Shown: positions 1 to 8,589, counted from the stretch's first letter. The stretch is 27,243 nucleotides of DNA from Candidatus Cloacimonadota bacterium (GCA_027318525.1 DAHVPA010000003.1:1-27243), one strand, 5' to 3'. The notes: generated by a model not told the origin, from the sequence alone. Translations and numbers: made by a program.

Positions 1-1122
1 ATGGGGCTTTATGGCATCGGCTTTGGCGCAGTGGGCATGCTGGCAACTTTGGGCGTGACCCTGGCGATGGATGCTTATGGTCCGATTGCAGATAATGCCG
101 GTGGCAATGCCCAGATGTCTGAACTGCCGGAACACGTGCGCGAAATGACTGATAATCTGGATTCGGTGGGCAACACAACAGCCGCCACAGGCAAGGGCTT
201 TGCCATCGGTTCCGCAGCCCTCACAGCCATGGCTTTGCTGGCAGCTTATCTGGAAGAAGTGCGCAACGGATTTCACCTGATGAGCCTCAAATCTCACACC
301 ATCCCCATTTTGAACATACATTACAATGCCTATATGACTGATAAAGTGGCGGCTTCCAAAGCAACCATTGCCGACTTTATCTCCTATTATCAGATCAATG
401 TGCTCAATCCCAAGTTTTTACTGGGTATCTTTGTCGGCGCCATGGTGACCTATCTGTTTTCCTCGCTAACGATTAAAGCAGTGGGCAGAGCTGCGGGCAA
501 GATGGTGGCAGAAGTGCGCCGCCAATTTAAGGAAATTCCCGGTATCCTGGAAGGCAAGAGCAAGCCGGATTATGCACGCTGCGTAAAGATTTCCACTGTG
601 GGAGCCCAAAGGGAAATGGTGCTGCCGGCGATGGTCGGAATCCTGACCCCCGTAGTGATTGGTCTGATTCTGGGTGTGGCGGGAGTTCTGGGAGTCCTGG
701 TGGGAGCTTTGTCCTCCGGATTTGTGCTGGCTGTAATGATGAACAATGCTGGCGGCGCCTGGGATAACGCCAAGAAATATGTGGAATCAGGAATGTTCGG
801 CGGCAAGGGTTCGTCCTCCCACAAAGCAACTGTGGTGGGTGATACGGTGGGTGACCCGTTCAAAGATACAGCCGGTCCCTGCATGAATATCCTGGTCAAG
901 CTGATGAGCATGGTTTCCATCGTGTTTGCCGGACTGATTGTAGGCTATTCCCTCAATGTGGAAAGGATAAATCCGCCTTTCTCCGGCGTTAAACTGGATA
1001 AATCAGCTCAGAATAAAGTGGAATGGGTGTCTCAGGCAGAATATGACCTGATGCAGAAAGCTCAAACACCCTGCCTGCAGGAACCTTGCATCCTTGATTC
1101 TACCGGGCAGGTGACCCCGTAA
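1..1122 (+). CDS. hppA: Membrane-bound (K+-dependent) cation-translocating pyrophosphatase, 3' part
   Basis: C-terminal 373 residues of a membrane pyrophosphatase, which couples PPi hydrolysis to H+ and/or Na+ pumping across the inner membrane. The frame is open at the window edge, and full-length members are roughly twice this length, so the start lies upstream. Visible signatures are DNAGGNAQMS (31-40), GNTTAATGKGFAIG (57-70) and the acidic catalytic loop GDTVGDPFKDT (280-290, with D281, D286 and D290), all set between hydrophobic helices. Ala61 and Gly64 occupy the positions that are Lys and Thr in K+-independent enzymes, so this is the K+-dependent subfamily. H+ versus Na+ specificity cannot be judged because the N-terminal helices are missing. 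After the last helix there is a soluble tail of about 50 residues with two Cys. A hairpin follows, then a Na+/Pi symporter. Confidence 0.95.
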   Translation: MGLYGIGFGAVGMLATLGVTLAMDAYGPIADNAGGNAQMSELPEHVREMTDNLDSVGNTTAATGKGFAIGSAALTAMALLAAYLEEVRNGFHLMSLKSHTIPILNIHYNAYMTDKVAASKATIADFISYYQINVLNPKFLLGIFVGAMVTYLFSSLTIKAVGRAAGKMVAEVRRQFKEIPGILEGKSKPDYARCVKISTVGAQREMVLPAMVGILTPVVIGLILGVAGVLGVLVGALSSGFVLAVMMNNAGGAWDNAKKYVESGMFGGKGSSSHKATVVGDTVGDPFKDTAGPCMNILVKLMSMVSIVFAGLIVGYSLNVERINPPFSGVKLDKSAQNKVEWVSQAEYDLMQKAQTPCLQEPCILDSTGQVTP

Positions 1123-1159
1123 AGCAAGGCTTTTGCATTCTGAGATAAATAAAATCAAG

Positions 1160-1188
1160 AGAGGACTTTGGTCACCCCAAAGTCCTCT
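1160..1188 (+). terminator. Strong hairpin between hppA and the Na/Pi symporter gene
   Basis: A perfect 12-bp stem (1160-1171 with 1177-1188, AGAGGACTTTGG paired to its complement) closes a 5-nt loop. Only TTATCC follows, so the U-tract is poor. It may be a weak terminator, a 3'-end-stabilising or RNase-stop hairpin after hppA, or an attenuator. It sits 35 nt upstream of the next start codon. Confidence 0.6.
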
Positions 1189-1223
1189 TATCCAAATCGC
1201 AAACATAAGCTAAGGGAGTCTGT

Positions 1224-2888
1224 ATGATATTGATGCTGTTACAGATAATCGGTTCACTGGGCGTCTTTTTGTATGGCATGAAAGTGATGAGCGACGGATT
1301 GCAGAAGTCTGCCGGTCATAGGTTGCAATCCGTGCTGAATTTTATGACGCAGAACCGGTTTATGGGCGTTTTAACAGGTGTGGTCGTAACGGGAATCATC
1401 CAATCCTCATCAGCGACCACGGTCATGGTGGTAAGCTTTGTGAATGCAGGGCTTTTATCACTGACCCAGGCAATCAGGACTATCATGGGAGCCAATATCG
1501 GGACGACCGTTACCACCTGGATAGTGTCCTACCTCGGATTCAAGGTCGATATTGCCACAATAGCAGTGCCGATTGTGGGCATCGGTTTGCCTTTTATGTT
1601 TGCCAAACAGAGGAAATACAGGGATTTCGGGGACTTTCTGATCGGATTCGGGCTGCTGTTTATCGGCTTGGGCTTCCTCAAGAATTGCGTTCCCGACATC
1701 ACACAATATCCCAGCACCCAGGAATTCCTGAGCAATCTATCTTCCTACGGAGTATGGTCATATCTGCTCTATGTGGCTGCCGGAACCATCCTGACCATGA
1801 TTATCCAATCCTCCAGCGCTATGATGACAGTCACGGTCGCCATGGCATATAAGGGCTGGCTGGATTTGCCAAGCGCAGCAGCATTGTGCCTGGGTGAAAA
1901 CATCGGCACCACCATCACAGCCTATCTGGCGTCCCTGGGCACCAACGTCAATGCACGCAGAGCAGCCAGGGCACACACGTTGTTCAATGTAATAGGCGTC
2001 ATCTGGATGAGCTTTGTATTCAGATATTATCTGCAGTTCCTGGAATGGATAGTGCCCTGGGATTATGAAGCCAGAGTCAATTTTCCGCTCAACCTGGCGC
2101 TGTTTCACACATTGTTCAATACCTGCAACACCCTGCTCTTGATTTGGTTTGTGCCGCAGTTTGCCTGGGTGGTGGAGCGCCTGGTCAAGCCTTCCTCGCG
2201 GGACAAGGATACGTCCTATAAGCTACAGTATATATCCGGGGCTTTGCAGGACACAGCTGATATGAATATCATCGAAGCCAAGAAAGAAATGGAGAAAATG
2301 GCGCAGATTGTCGTCAACATGTATGACGAGACGATGGAGGTCTTTCACAACCCCAACAAGCATCTGGAAACCAAGGTCGAAAACATCGGCAGAACAGAAG
2401 AACTGACAGACCAGATGCAGGTGGAAATCACTTCCTATCTGCAAAAATGCGCTCAGGAAAACCTCAGCGAAACAAACTACAATAACCTTAATTTCCTGAT
2501 CCGCATTATCCACGAACTGGAAAACATCGGCGATTGCAATTACAACATCTCCAAAGCTATCAGACATAAACACGATAAGAAAATCCTGCTCAGCCACCAG
2601 GCTTCGGAAGACATCAATAAATTATCCGGACTGACTAAATCCTTTTTGGATAAAACCCGCGCTTCCATCAACGGAGGCATCAGCTCTGAGGAACTGCAGC
2701 AGGCTTTTGAACTGGAAAGCGTCATCAATGAACTGCGGCGCACCATTCACAAAGCTTCACGTTCCCGCATGCAGCAAGGCGAAGATGTGCGGGGTGAAAT
2801 GCTTTTCCTTGACCTGGTTAAATACCTTGAGCACATTGGCGACAACTGCCTGAACATAATGCAGGCGCTGAACCAGATTAAAGCATAA
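1224..2888 (+). CDS. Na+/phosphate cotransporter family protein with PhoU-like C-terminal domain
   Basis: A 554-residue inner-membrane protein of the Na/Pi cotransporter II (NptA/YjbB) family, which moves phosphate with Na+. It shows the family's inverted duplication: QSSSATT (60-66) with GANIGTT (89-95), and QSSSAMM (195-201) with GENIGTT (224-230). These repeats line the transport site between about eight hydrophobic segments in residues 1-320. Residues about 345-550 are hydrophilic and helical, as expected of a PhoU-like domain, which in other members tunes flux. The start is ATG at 1224 behind the purine-rich AAGGGAG at 1212-1218. The next gene (moxR) begins 13 nt after the stop, so the two are probably co-transcribed. 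Direction (uptake or efflux) cannot be read from sequence. Confidence 0.92.
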   Translation: MILMLLQIIGSLGVFLYGMKVMSDGLQKSAGHRLQSVLNFMTQNRFMGVLTGVVVTGIIQSSSATTVMVVSFVNAGLLSLTQAIRTIMGANIGTTVTTWIVSYLGFKVDIATIAVPIVGIGLPFMFAKQRKYRDFGDFLIGFGLLFIGLGFLKNCVPDITQYPSTQEFLSNLSSYGVWSYLLYVAAGTILTMIIQSSSAMMTVTVAMAYKGWLDLPSAAALCLGENIGTTITAYLASLGTNVNARRAARAHTLFNVIGVIWMSFVFRYYLQFLEWIVPWDYEARVNFPLNLALFHTLFNTCNTLLLIWFVPQFAWVVERLVKPSSRDKDTSYKLQYISGALQDTADMNIIEAKKEMEKMAQIVVNMYDETMEVFHNPNKHLETKVENIGRTEELTDQMQVEITSYLQKCAQENLSETNYNNLNFLIRIIHELENIGDCNYNISKAIRHKHDKKILLSHQASEDINKLSGLTKSFLDKTRASINGGISSEELQQAFELESVINELRRTIHKASRSRMQQGEDVRGEMLFLDLVKYLEHIGDNCLNIMQALNQIKA

Positions 2889-2901
2889 TGCGGAGGAATT
2901 G

Positions 2902-3888
2902 ATGCAGATAGAAGAAATCCACGCCAGAGTATTGGATACCAGTGCAGTGCTGGACAAAGTCAGAGCTGAAATCGGCAAGGTAATAGTAGGTCAGGAAGCT
3001 GTCATCGACCGTCTGATTATTGGTTTGCTGGGCAATGGTCATGTCCTGCTGGAAGGTGTTCCCGGCTTAGCCAAGACGCTGATTGTCAGCACCCTTGCCC
3101 AGAGTATGACCTCTACCTTCAAACGCATTCAGTTCACCCCTGACCTGTTGCCGGCAGACATCACCGGCACCATGATTTACAACCAGAAGGAAGGTGTTTT
3201 CTATCCCAAGCAGGGACCCATCTTTGCCAATTTTATCCTGGCGGACGAAATCAACCGTGCCCCCAGCAAAGTGCAATCAGCTTTGCTGGAAGCGATGCAG
3301 GAACGTCAGGTTACCATTGGCGATACGACCTTTATCCTGCCCAAGCCATTTCTGGTGATGGCAACCCAAAATCCTCTGGAACAGGAAGGAACCTATCCTT
3401 TACCGGAAGCTCAGGTGGACCGCTTTATGCTCAAGCTCAGGATTAACTATCCGGATTTCAATGCAGAAAAGCAGATTATCCACCGCATGGTCAGGGATGA
3501 AACGATTCCTGTGCAGCCTGTGCTGCGTCCCGAGGATATTGAACGGATGCGGGAAGTCATCAAAGACGTATATATGGAAGACAAACTCAATGACTATATC
3601 CTGCACCTTGTCTTTGCCACCCGACAGCCCCAGCGCTATCCAAGGCTTTCTTCACTGCATGGTCTTATTGATTGCGGAGCTTCACCCCGAGCTTCAATCT
3701 ATCTGGCTCGTGCCGCCAAAGCCCATGCCTATCTGGAACACCGCGGTTATGTCATCCCGGATGATATCAAAGCCATCGGCAAAGACGTCCTGCGTCACCG
3801 CATCATCCTTTCCTATGAAGCGGAAGCGGAACAGATGACTTCGGAAGATATCGTCAACCGCATCTTTGACGAAGTCGAAGTTCCATAA
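2902..3888 (+). CDS. moxR: MoxR family AAA+ ATPase
   Basis: A 328-residue cytoplasmic AAA+ ATPase of the MoxR group, which acts as a chaperone-like partner of VWA-domain proteins encoded alongside it. Walker A is GVPGLAKT (52-59). Walker B is FILADE (111-116), followed by the family's INRAPSKVQSALLEAMQE stretch. Sensor 1 is ATQNP (154-158), followed by EGTYPLPEAQVDRF. Length is typical. ATG 2902 is preferred over the TTG one codon upstream because GGAGG at 2892-2896 is spaced 5 nt from it. It lies 13 nt after the Na/Pi symporter gene and heads a Bat-type locus. In Bacteroidetes-type genomes moxR is normally followed directly by the DUF58 gene, but here another gene intervenes. Confidence 0.95.
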   Translation: MQIEEIHARVLDTSAVLDKVRAEIGKVIVGQEAVIDRLIIGLLGNGHVLLEGVPGLAKTLIVSTLAQSMTSTFKRIQFTPDLLPADITGTMIYNQKEGVFYPKQGPIFANFILADEINRAPSKVQSALLEAMQERQVTIGDTTFILPKPFLVMATQNPLEQEGTYPLPEAQVDRFMLKLRINYPDFNAEKQIIHRMVRDETIPVQPVLRPEDIERMREVIKDVYMEDKLNDYILHLVFATRQPQRYPRLSSLHGLIDCGASPRASIYLARAAKAHAYLEHRGYVIPDDIKAIGKDVLRHRIILSYEAEAEQMTSEDIVNRIFDEVEVP

Positions 3889-3897
3889 AAAACCAGC

Positions 3898-5385
3898 GTG
3901 ACGTATAACAAGCTGTCTTTTCGCCGGCAATTTATCCTCGGGGATAAGCCTGCTGATATGCAAGGCTGGAAGCAATATTCCCTTGGCGACAGAATAATAG
4001 TCACAGCCCATCCTGACCTGCAGGTTGTCCTTTCAGAGCATCCCCATTCCACATTAATGCTGATGGGATATATCCTTGATGCGGAAAACCCATGTGATTC
4101 CGATGTGCAAATCCTGCAGAGGATGCATACAGGTATAATGTCAATTGACCAGATCGTTAGCAGAACCGACTGCTTTTCCGGACGCTGGATGCTAGTTTAC
4201 CATGACATTAATCGAACATTCCTTATAGGTGATGCTTTTTGTCTAAGGGACGTATATTACTGTAAACATAATGGAGCAGTTTGGTGTGCTTCCCAACCGC
4301 ATCTGCTGGCAAAAATACTAAACATTCCGAAAACGCAGGACCCGGAGAAGGCAGAATATTTCTCTGCAGACAATATTGGGAAGCTGCATGGCAAGGTAGC
4401 TACTGACCTCACAGTATACGATGGTATAAGAAGGTTACTGGCAAATTACTATCTTGATTTAAACACGGGCAGGGCGGATAGATTCAAGTTTAATCTGCCT
4501 GAACAGATACTCCCGCTGCATCAGGTAATCTCAGAAAACTCTCTGCTTATGCAGAACATCCTCCTGGCAGCACATAACAGGTTTCCTTTGATGCTGGGTT
4601 GCACTGCAGGCTATGACAGCAGAGTCCTGTTAGCATCCTGCAGGAATATAGCCCCTGAGCTGTTTTTTTACATTTTCCACTTTGCTTATATGGACTCCAC
4701 CCACATAGACATCAGGGTACCACAGACGATGTTTGCCAGACTTAATCTGCCTTATCATATCCTGAGTCCTAAACAAGAGCCAGAGGCGGAATTCGTTGAT
4801 GCTTATCTGCATAACACCATGTATCCCAACGAAGCTATACTGCCTTGTACTTATGAGCAATACAAGAATTTTGACGGTTATCTGAATGTGTCGGAAAATA
4901 CTATTACGATGGTGAAAGTATATTCGCCAAGACTCAAACAGAATACCGCTGCTGAGCTGGCTGCAGCCTATACTCAGCCGCCCAAGCAGTTTATTTTGGA
5001 TTGGATGCAAGGCTGGATTACCTATGCCAAGAAAAGTTTAGACCTGGAAAGAATCAACCTGTCAGACCTTTATTTTTGGGAAGTATTCCTCTCCAATCTG
5101 CTCGGACCTGCAGCCACAGAACAGGATATCGGCATTGACGACCTGAGCCCTTCCAACTGCCGCAAATTCATGTATAATGCTTTTTCTGTGGATTATAAAT
5201 ACCATCAGGAGCGGTTTTCCTATATCTTCCATGATAAGATGATCGCCCATATGTGGAAAGAGCTGGGCAGTTTCCCCATAAATCCGGGTCTTAAATACCG
5301 GATGTTCCGCTTGCTCAGAAAGCACAATCTTTACTTTGACATCAGACATCTGAAGTCAGTTCTCTCTTCCTTGAGGGTGGCATAA
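3898..5385 (+). CDS. Asparagine synthase-related protein (degenerate, lies inside the moxR-DUF58 pair)
   Basis: A 495-residue protein that resembles asparagine-synthase-like two-domain proteins. Residues about 1-200 look like the class II amidotransferase-type N-terminal domain (LMGYILDAENP, then GRWMLVYHD, then WCASQPHLLAKIL). There is no N-terminal catalytic Cys2, so glutaminase activity is unlikely. The C-terminal half contains LGCTAGYDSR (233-242) where the PP-loop SGGxDS of ATP-pyrophosphatases would fall; a few residues differ. The start is GTG 3898 because FRRQFILG at residues 8-15 looks like the conserved start of this family; ATG 3958 is the alternative. No clear RBS is visible. The gene fits tightly between moxR (9-nt gap) and the DUF58 gene (1-nt gap). 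It uses more ATA, AGA/AGG and TTA codons than its neighbours, suggesting acquisition. Substrate is unknown. Confidence 0.7.
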   Translation: MTYNKLSFRRQFILGDKPADMQGWKQYSLGDRIIVTAHPDLQVVLSEHPHSTLMLMGYILDAENPCDSDVQILQRMHTGIMSIDQIVSRTDCFSGRWMLVYHDINRTFLIGDAFCLRDVYYCKHNGAVWCASQPHLLAKILNIPKTQDPEKAEYFSADNIGKLHGKVATDLTVYDGIRRLLANYYLDLNTGRADRFKFNLPEQILPLHQVISENSLLMQNILLAAHNRFPLMLGCTAGYDSRVLLASCRNIAPELFFYIFHFAYMDSTHIDIRVPQTMFARLNLPYHILSPKQEPEAEFVDAYLHNTMYPNEAILPCTYEQYKNFDGYLNVSENTITMVKVYSPRLKQNTAAELAAAYTQPPKQFILDWMQGWITYAKKSLDLERINLSDLYFWEVFLSNLLGPAATEQDIGIDDLSPSNCRKFMYNAFSVDYKYHQERFSYIFHDKMIAHMWKELGSFPINPGLKYRMFRLLRKHNLYFDIRHLKSVLSSLRVA

Positions 5386-5386
5386 A

Positions 5387-6271
5387 GTGGCACAGAGCGC
5401 TGCTGAAATCCTCAAACGTGTCCGCCGCATCGAGATTAAGACGCGCAACCTGGTGCAGGAAGTCTTTACCGGTGAATATCATGCCCTCTTCAAGGGGCAG
5501 GGTCTGGAATTCAATGAAGTGCGCGAATACCAGCCCGGAGACAGCTATCGCGATATTGACTGGAATGTTTCCGCCCGCTTCGGACATCCCTATATCAAGA
5601 AATTCCGCGAGACGCGTGAGCTGAACGTCCTCTTCATTGTTGACCTCAGCGCTTCCAACCAGTTTGGCACCAAAGGTCAGCTCAAAGCCGAGTTTATTGC
5701 AGAGCTTACAGCCGTGCTTTCCTTTTCCGCCTTATCCAATCAGGACAAAGTTGGCTTGCTGCTGTTCACCGATGTGATTGAAAAATACCTCCCACCCCGC
5801 AAAGGGAGGAAATATACTCTGCAGATTCTGCGCGACATCCTTTATCACGAGCCATTGGGCAAAGGCACCGACCTTGCAGGAGTGCTGTCCTATGCGGTGC
5901 GTCTCCTGAAAAAGCGCAGCATCGTCTTTGTCATTTCAGATTTTCAGGCTCATGACTATCAGAAACCGCTGCAGTTGCTTTCCCAAAAGCATGACGTGAT
6001 TGCCTTGCAGGTGATTGACCCGGCGGAAAGGGATTTGCCTGCCGGCGGACTGGTGCGTTTGTTTAATCCGGAAACCGGTGACAGCGACATCATTGATTTG
6101 TCCAATCCCAAGCTGCACAGGCGTTACAAGCACTTTGCCGAGGTCGAGCAGGAACAGCTCATTAAAAAAATGACTCTGGCTAAGGTGGACCTGCTCCAGC
6201 TCAGGACAGACGAACCTTATGTCGGCACGCTTTCCAGATTCTTCCAAAACCGCGTCCGCAAACGCCGCTGA
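5387..6271 (+). CDS. DUF58 domain-containing protein (VWA-like, Bat locus)
   Basis: A 294-residue cytosolic protein of the DUF58 family, the usual partner of MoxR. The diagnostic motif REYQPGDSYRDIDWNVSAR spans about residues 46-64. It is followed by a VWA-like fold with a MIDAS-type DLSAS (D86, S88, S90), and the later FVISDF strand fits the same fold. There is no signal peptide or membrane helix. The start is GTG 5387, one base after the upstream stop. A GAGGG at 5374-5378, inside the end of the upstream gene, serves as RBS, so the two are translationally coupled. The downstream gene is a secreted RCC1 protein, not the membrane protein that usually follows. Family assignment is sure; the biochemical role (metal-dependent adaptor for the ATPase) is inferred. 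Confidence 0.93.
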   Translation: MAQSAAEILKRVRRIEIKTRNLVQEVFTGEYHALFKGQGLEFNEVREYQPGDSYRDIDWNVSARFGHPYIKKFRETRELNVLFIVDLSASNQFGTKGQLKAEFIAELTAVLSFSALSNQDKVGLLLFTDVIEKYLPPRKGRKYTLQILRDILYHEPLGKGTDLAGVLSYAVRLLKKRSIVFVISDFQAHDYQKPLQLLSQKHDVIALQVIDPAERDLPAGGLVRLFNPETGDSDIIDLSNPKLHRRYKHFAEVEQEQLIKKMTLAKVDLLQLRTDEPYVGTLSRFFQNRVRKRR

Positions 6272-6339
6272 AGCTAATCCCGACACTCTCTGCCACAGTA
6301 GTTAAATTTCTTATTTTTACAGATTTATAAACAATTGTC

Positions 6340-6369
6340 TTGACGTCTCCGGCTTGCCTTGAGAATTAT
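6340..6369 (+). promoter_or_regulatory. Possible sigma-70 promoter of the RCC1-repeat gene
   Basis: TTGACG at 6340-6345 is followed after 18 nt by AATTAT (6364-6369); TATATT at 6367-6372 is an overlapping alternative with poor spacing. It lies in the 137-nt gap after the DUF58 gene, which is more AT-rich than the flanking genes, and about 40 nt upstream of the ATG. The -10 is weak. Confidence 0.3.
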
Positions 6370-6408
6370 ATTTTCAGCCTGCACATCTTACATGAGGGGG
6401 TTTGTGCC

Positions 6409-8388
6409 ATGCTGAAAAAAGTTGTCCTGCTTCTTTTGACGGGATTAGCCATCTGCATCCTGACTGCTCAGAATCCGTCTTCAGAGCTGGTGCTCTGGGG
6501 TGCCAAATACGGCTCTTCCACCCAGTTTTCCCAATCATTCAACAGCATCGGTGCAGGCAACTACCACGGTTTGGCGGTTAAACTCGATGGCAGCCTGCTG
6601 TCCTGGGGTTCAAACGGCTATGGCAAATGTTTGTGTCCGGCAGGAAATGATTTTGTGGCAGTGGCGGGAGGCAGATATCACAGTCTGGCGTTGCGGCAGA
6701 GCGGAATTGTGGAAGCCTGGGGCTGGAACAATGACGGTCAGCTCAATATCCCCAATATCATTCCTTACACCGCGATTGAAGCCGGCAGAATGTTTAGCCT
6801 GGCGCTCAGAGCTGATGGCAATGTCTTTGTCTGCGGGGATAACAGCTATGGTCAGTGCGATAGCCCTTACATCGAAGATTGCGTTAAAATCGCCACCGGT
6901 CTGGAGCATTGTCTGGCACTGAGAAGCGACGGCACACTGCTGGCTTGGGGCAATAATCTTTCCGGTCAGTGCGATGTCCCCTCCGGTATGCAGTTCACAG
7001 ATATGGCAGGCGGACTTGAACACACAGTGGCAATCAGGGCGGATGGCAGTCTGGCAGCCTGGGGCGGAAATTCCTTTGGTCAGTGTGAAGTGCCTTTGGG
7101 CAATGATTATATGGCCGTAACGGCGGGGGATTATTTCAGCGTTGCCCTGCATTCCAACGGCAGTGTCGAGGTATGGGGAGATAATTCCTTTCATCAGTTG
7201 GAAGCGCCCTCCGGACTTACCTTTTGCATGATATCCGCAGGTGAATACAACTGCATCGGACTCACCACCGATATGCACATCGTTTGTTGGGGCGATAACA
7301 TGCATACGCAGAACAACTGCCCTCAGGGAGCGGGATTTCTGGCGGCAGACTTTGGCTACAATCACGGAATTATGCTCAAGGCAGACCACAGCCTGACGGG
7401 ATGGGGGTTTAACCAAAGCGGACAAAGCACTCCGCCGGCAGGCAATGACTTTATTGCTGTTGCCTGCGGAGACAGCCACAGCGTGGCATTGAGGTCTGAC
7501 GGCTCCATTGCTGCCTGGGGCTGGAACGGGTATGGTCTGTGCAATGCACCGCAGGGTCCCGGATATGATGCCATTGCTGCCAGAGGATTTCACAGTCTGG
7601 CTTTATACGATGGCTGTATCGCGACCTGGGGCGTGAATGAATATGGTGTTTTCGACATCCCGACCGGTTACGTGTTCAGCAAAATTGCCACAGGCTGGCG
7701 CAACGGACTGGCAATTACTGCATCAGGCACACTGGTTGCCTGGGGGGATAATACATACGGTCAGTGTAATGTGCCGGGCGGAAATGACTTTGTCAAGATT
7801 GCCTGCGGAGGGATGCACTGCCTTGCTTTACGCAGCAACGGCACTCTGGTTGCCTGGGGGGATGATGCTTATGGTCAGACATGGGTTCCCCCGGGAAGCA
7901 ACTTCATAGATGTTGCAGCCGGATATTATCACAGTGTAGCGCTCAGGGCGGATGGCACCGCCATTGCCTGGGGCAACGATACAGCCATGCAGGCTCATAC
8001 TGCTCCGGGCTCCGGATATACTTTCATCGCAGCCGGTTTCAGCACCAATGTCGGCTTGCGCAATCTTTCCACTTTCCAGTCAGACAGCACCCAGGATGTC
8101 CCCGTTATCCCGATGGTGCATCTTGCTCCCAATCCCGTCTGTTCCGGTGGTGTGGTCAGGTTCATCATAAATCTGCCCTCCCGTTCTCTGGAAACAGTCA
8201 ACATCTACAACCTGCTGGGGCAAAAGGTAAAAAGTCTGCCCTGCAACCCCTCTGATGAAGAACTGACCTGGGATACGCGGGATAGCTCCAATCGGCTGTG
8301 TCCGCGCGGCATCTATTTTTACCGGATTAAGAGCAAGGCAGGCTACATAAGCGGAAAGCTTGTCCTGCTGGGCAAATCCCTGCGCTGA
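6409..8388 (+). CDS. Secreted RCC1-like repeat protein with T9SS/FlgD-like C-terminal domain
   Basis: A 659-residue exported protein. Residues 1-20 are a signal peptide (MLKKVVLLLLTGLAICILTA). Residues about 51-550 hold thirteen repeats of about 38 residues plus a partial fourteenth. Each repeat follows the pattern HSLALRxDGxxxAWGxNxxGQCxxPxGxxFxxIAxG, an RCC1/regulator-of-chromosome-condensation-like beta-propeller blade. Residues about 565-659 resemble the type IX secretion/FlgD-like sorting domain: LAPNPV, then VNIYNLLGQKVK, then GIYFYRI and GKLVLLGK. The start is ATG 6409 with GAGGGGG at 6394-6400; the frame opens further upstream but without RBS or signal peptide. It probably acts at the cell surface as a binding propeller; the ligand is unknown. 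It splits the Bat locus and has its own terminator (8410-8437), so it looks like an inserted unit. Confidence 0.85.
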   Translation: MLKKVVLLLLTGLAICILTAQNPSSELVLWGAKYGSSTQFSQSFNSIGAGNYHGLAVKLDGSLLSWGSNGYGKCLCPAGNDFVAVAGGRYHSLALRQSGIVEAWGWNNDGQLNIPNIIPYTAIEAGRMFSLALRADGNVFVCGDNSYGQCDSPYIEDCVKIATGLEHCLALRSDGTLLAWGNNLSGQCDVPSGMQFTDMAGGLEHTVAIRADGSLAAWGGNSFGQCEVPLGNDYMAVTAGDYFSVALHSNGSVEVWGDNSFHQLEAPSGLTFCMISAGEYNCIGLTTDMHIVCWGDNMHTQNNCPQGAGFLAADFGYNHGIMLKADHSLTGWGFNQSGQSTPPAGNDFIAVACGDSHSVALRSDGSIAAWGWNGYGLCNAPQGPGYDAIAARGFHSLALYDGCIATWGVNEYGVFDIPTGYVFSKIATGWRNGLAITASGTLVAWGDNTYGQCNVPGGNDFVKIACGGMHCLALRSNGTLVAWGDDAYGQTWVPPGSNFIDVAAGYYHSVALRADGTAIAWGNDTAMQAHTAPGSGYTFIAAGFSTNVGLRNLSTFQSDSTQDVPVIPMVHLAPNPVCSGGVVRFIINLPSRSLETVNIYNLLGQKVKSLPCNPSDEELTWDTRDSSNRLCPRGIYFYRIKSKAGYISGKLVLLGKSLR

Positions 8389-8409
8389 AAAGCTGTCATC
8401 CCATTTCTG

Positions 8410-8437
8410 AACCGGTCGGAATTGAGTTCCCCCGGTT
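8410..8437 (+). terminator. Candidate Rho-independent terminator of the RCC1-repeat gene
   Basis: AACCGG (8410-8415) pairs with CCGGTT (8432-8437), and inside it GGAA (8418-8421) pairs with TTCC (8427-8430) around a 5-nt loop, giving about 10 bp with a small bulge. The T-rich stretch TCTGATTTTCGTTTTC follows. It is 22 nt after the stop codon. Confidence 0.55.
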
Positions 8438-8467
8438 TCTGATTTTCGTTTTCTTGCATAATCGCTG

Positions 8468-8520
8468 CGAAGGGTCATCGAGGGGTCTTCGAGGGCTTTC
8501 CCCACGTTGACCCCTCCGGG
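8468..8520 (+). repeat. Dispersed 11-nt-module palindromic repeat, copy A
   Basis: GC-rich element of five 11-nt modules. Three direct units start CGAAGGG/CGAGGGG (8468-8478, 8479-8489, 8490-8500). They are followed by two units in the reverse sense, CCCACGTTGAC (8501-8511) and the partial CCCTCCGGG. The whole is an imperfect palindrome. It lies between the terminator of the RCC1 gene and the promoter of the DUF4381-like gene. Related copies are at 14911-14965 (inverted) and 27183-27236. Confidence 0.8.
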
Positions 8521-8589
8521 CAAAAGAGGAAGAGAGGCATTTGTCAATCATATTCGGAAGAGATAAACCGTGGGCTGTATTGATTAGAC

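Noticed and set aside
6409..6480. Lipoprotein signal in the RCC1 protein (Cys16)
   Set aside because: Residues before the Cys (Leu-Ala-Ile) do not fit a lipobox, so a normal signal peptide is preferred.
6610..7593. Long open frame on the minus strand opposite the RCC1 gene (327 codons)
   Set aside because: It is the antisense shadow of repetitive coding DNA: no RBS, and its repeats only mirror the RCC1 repeats. The plus-strand gene has a signal peptide and RBS.
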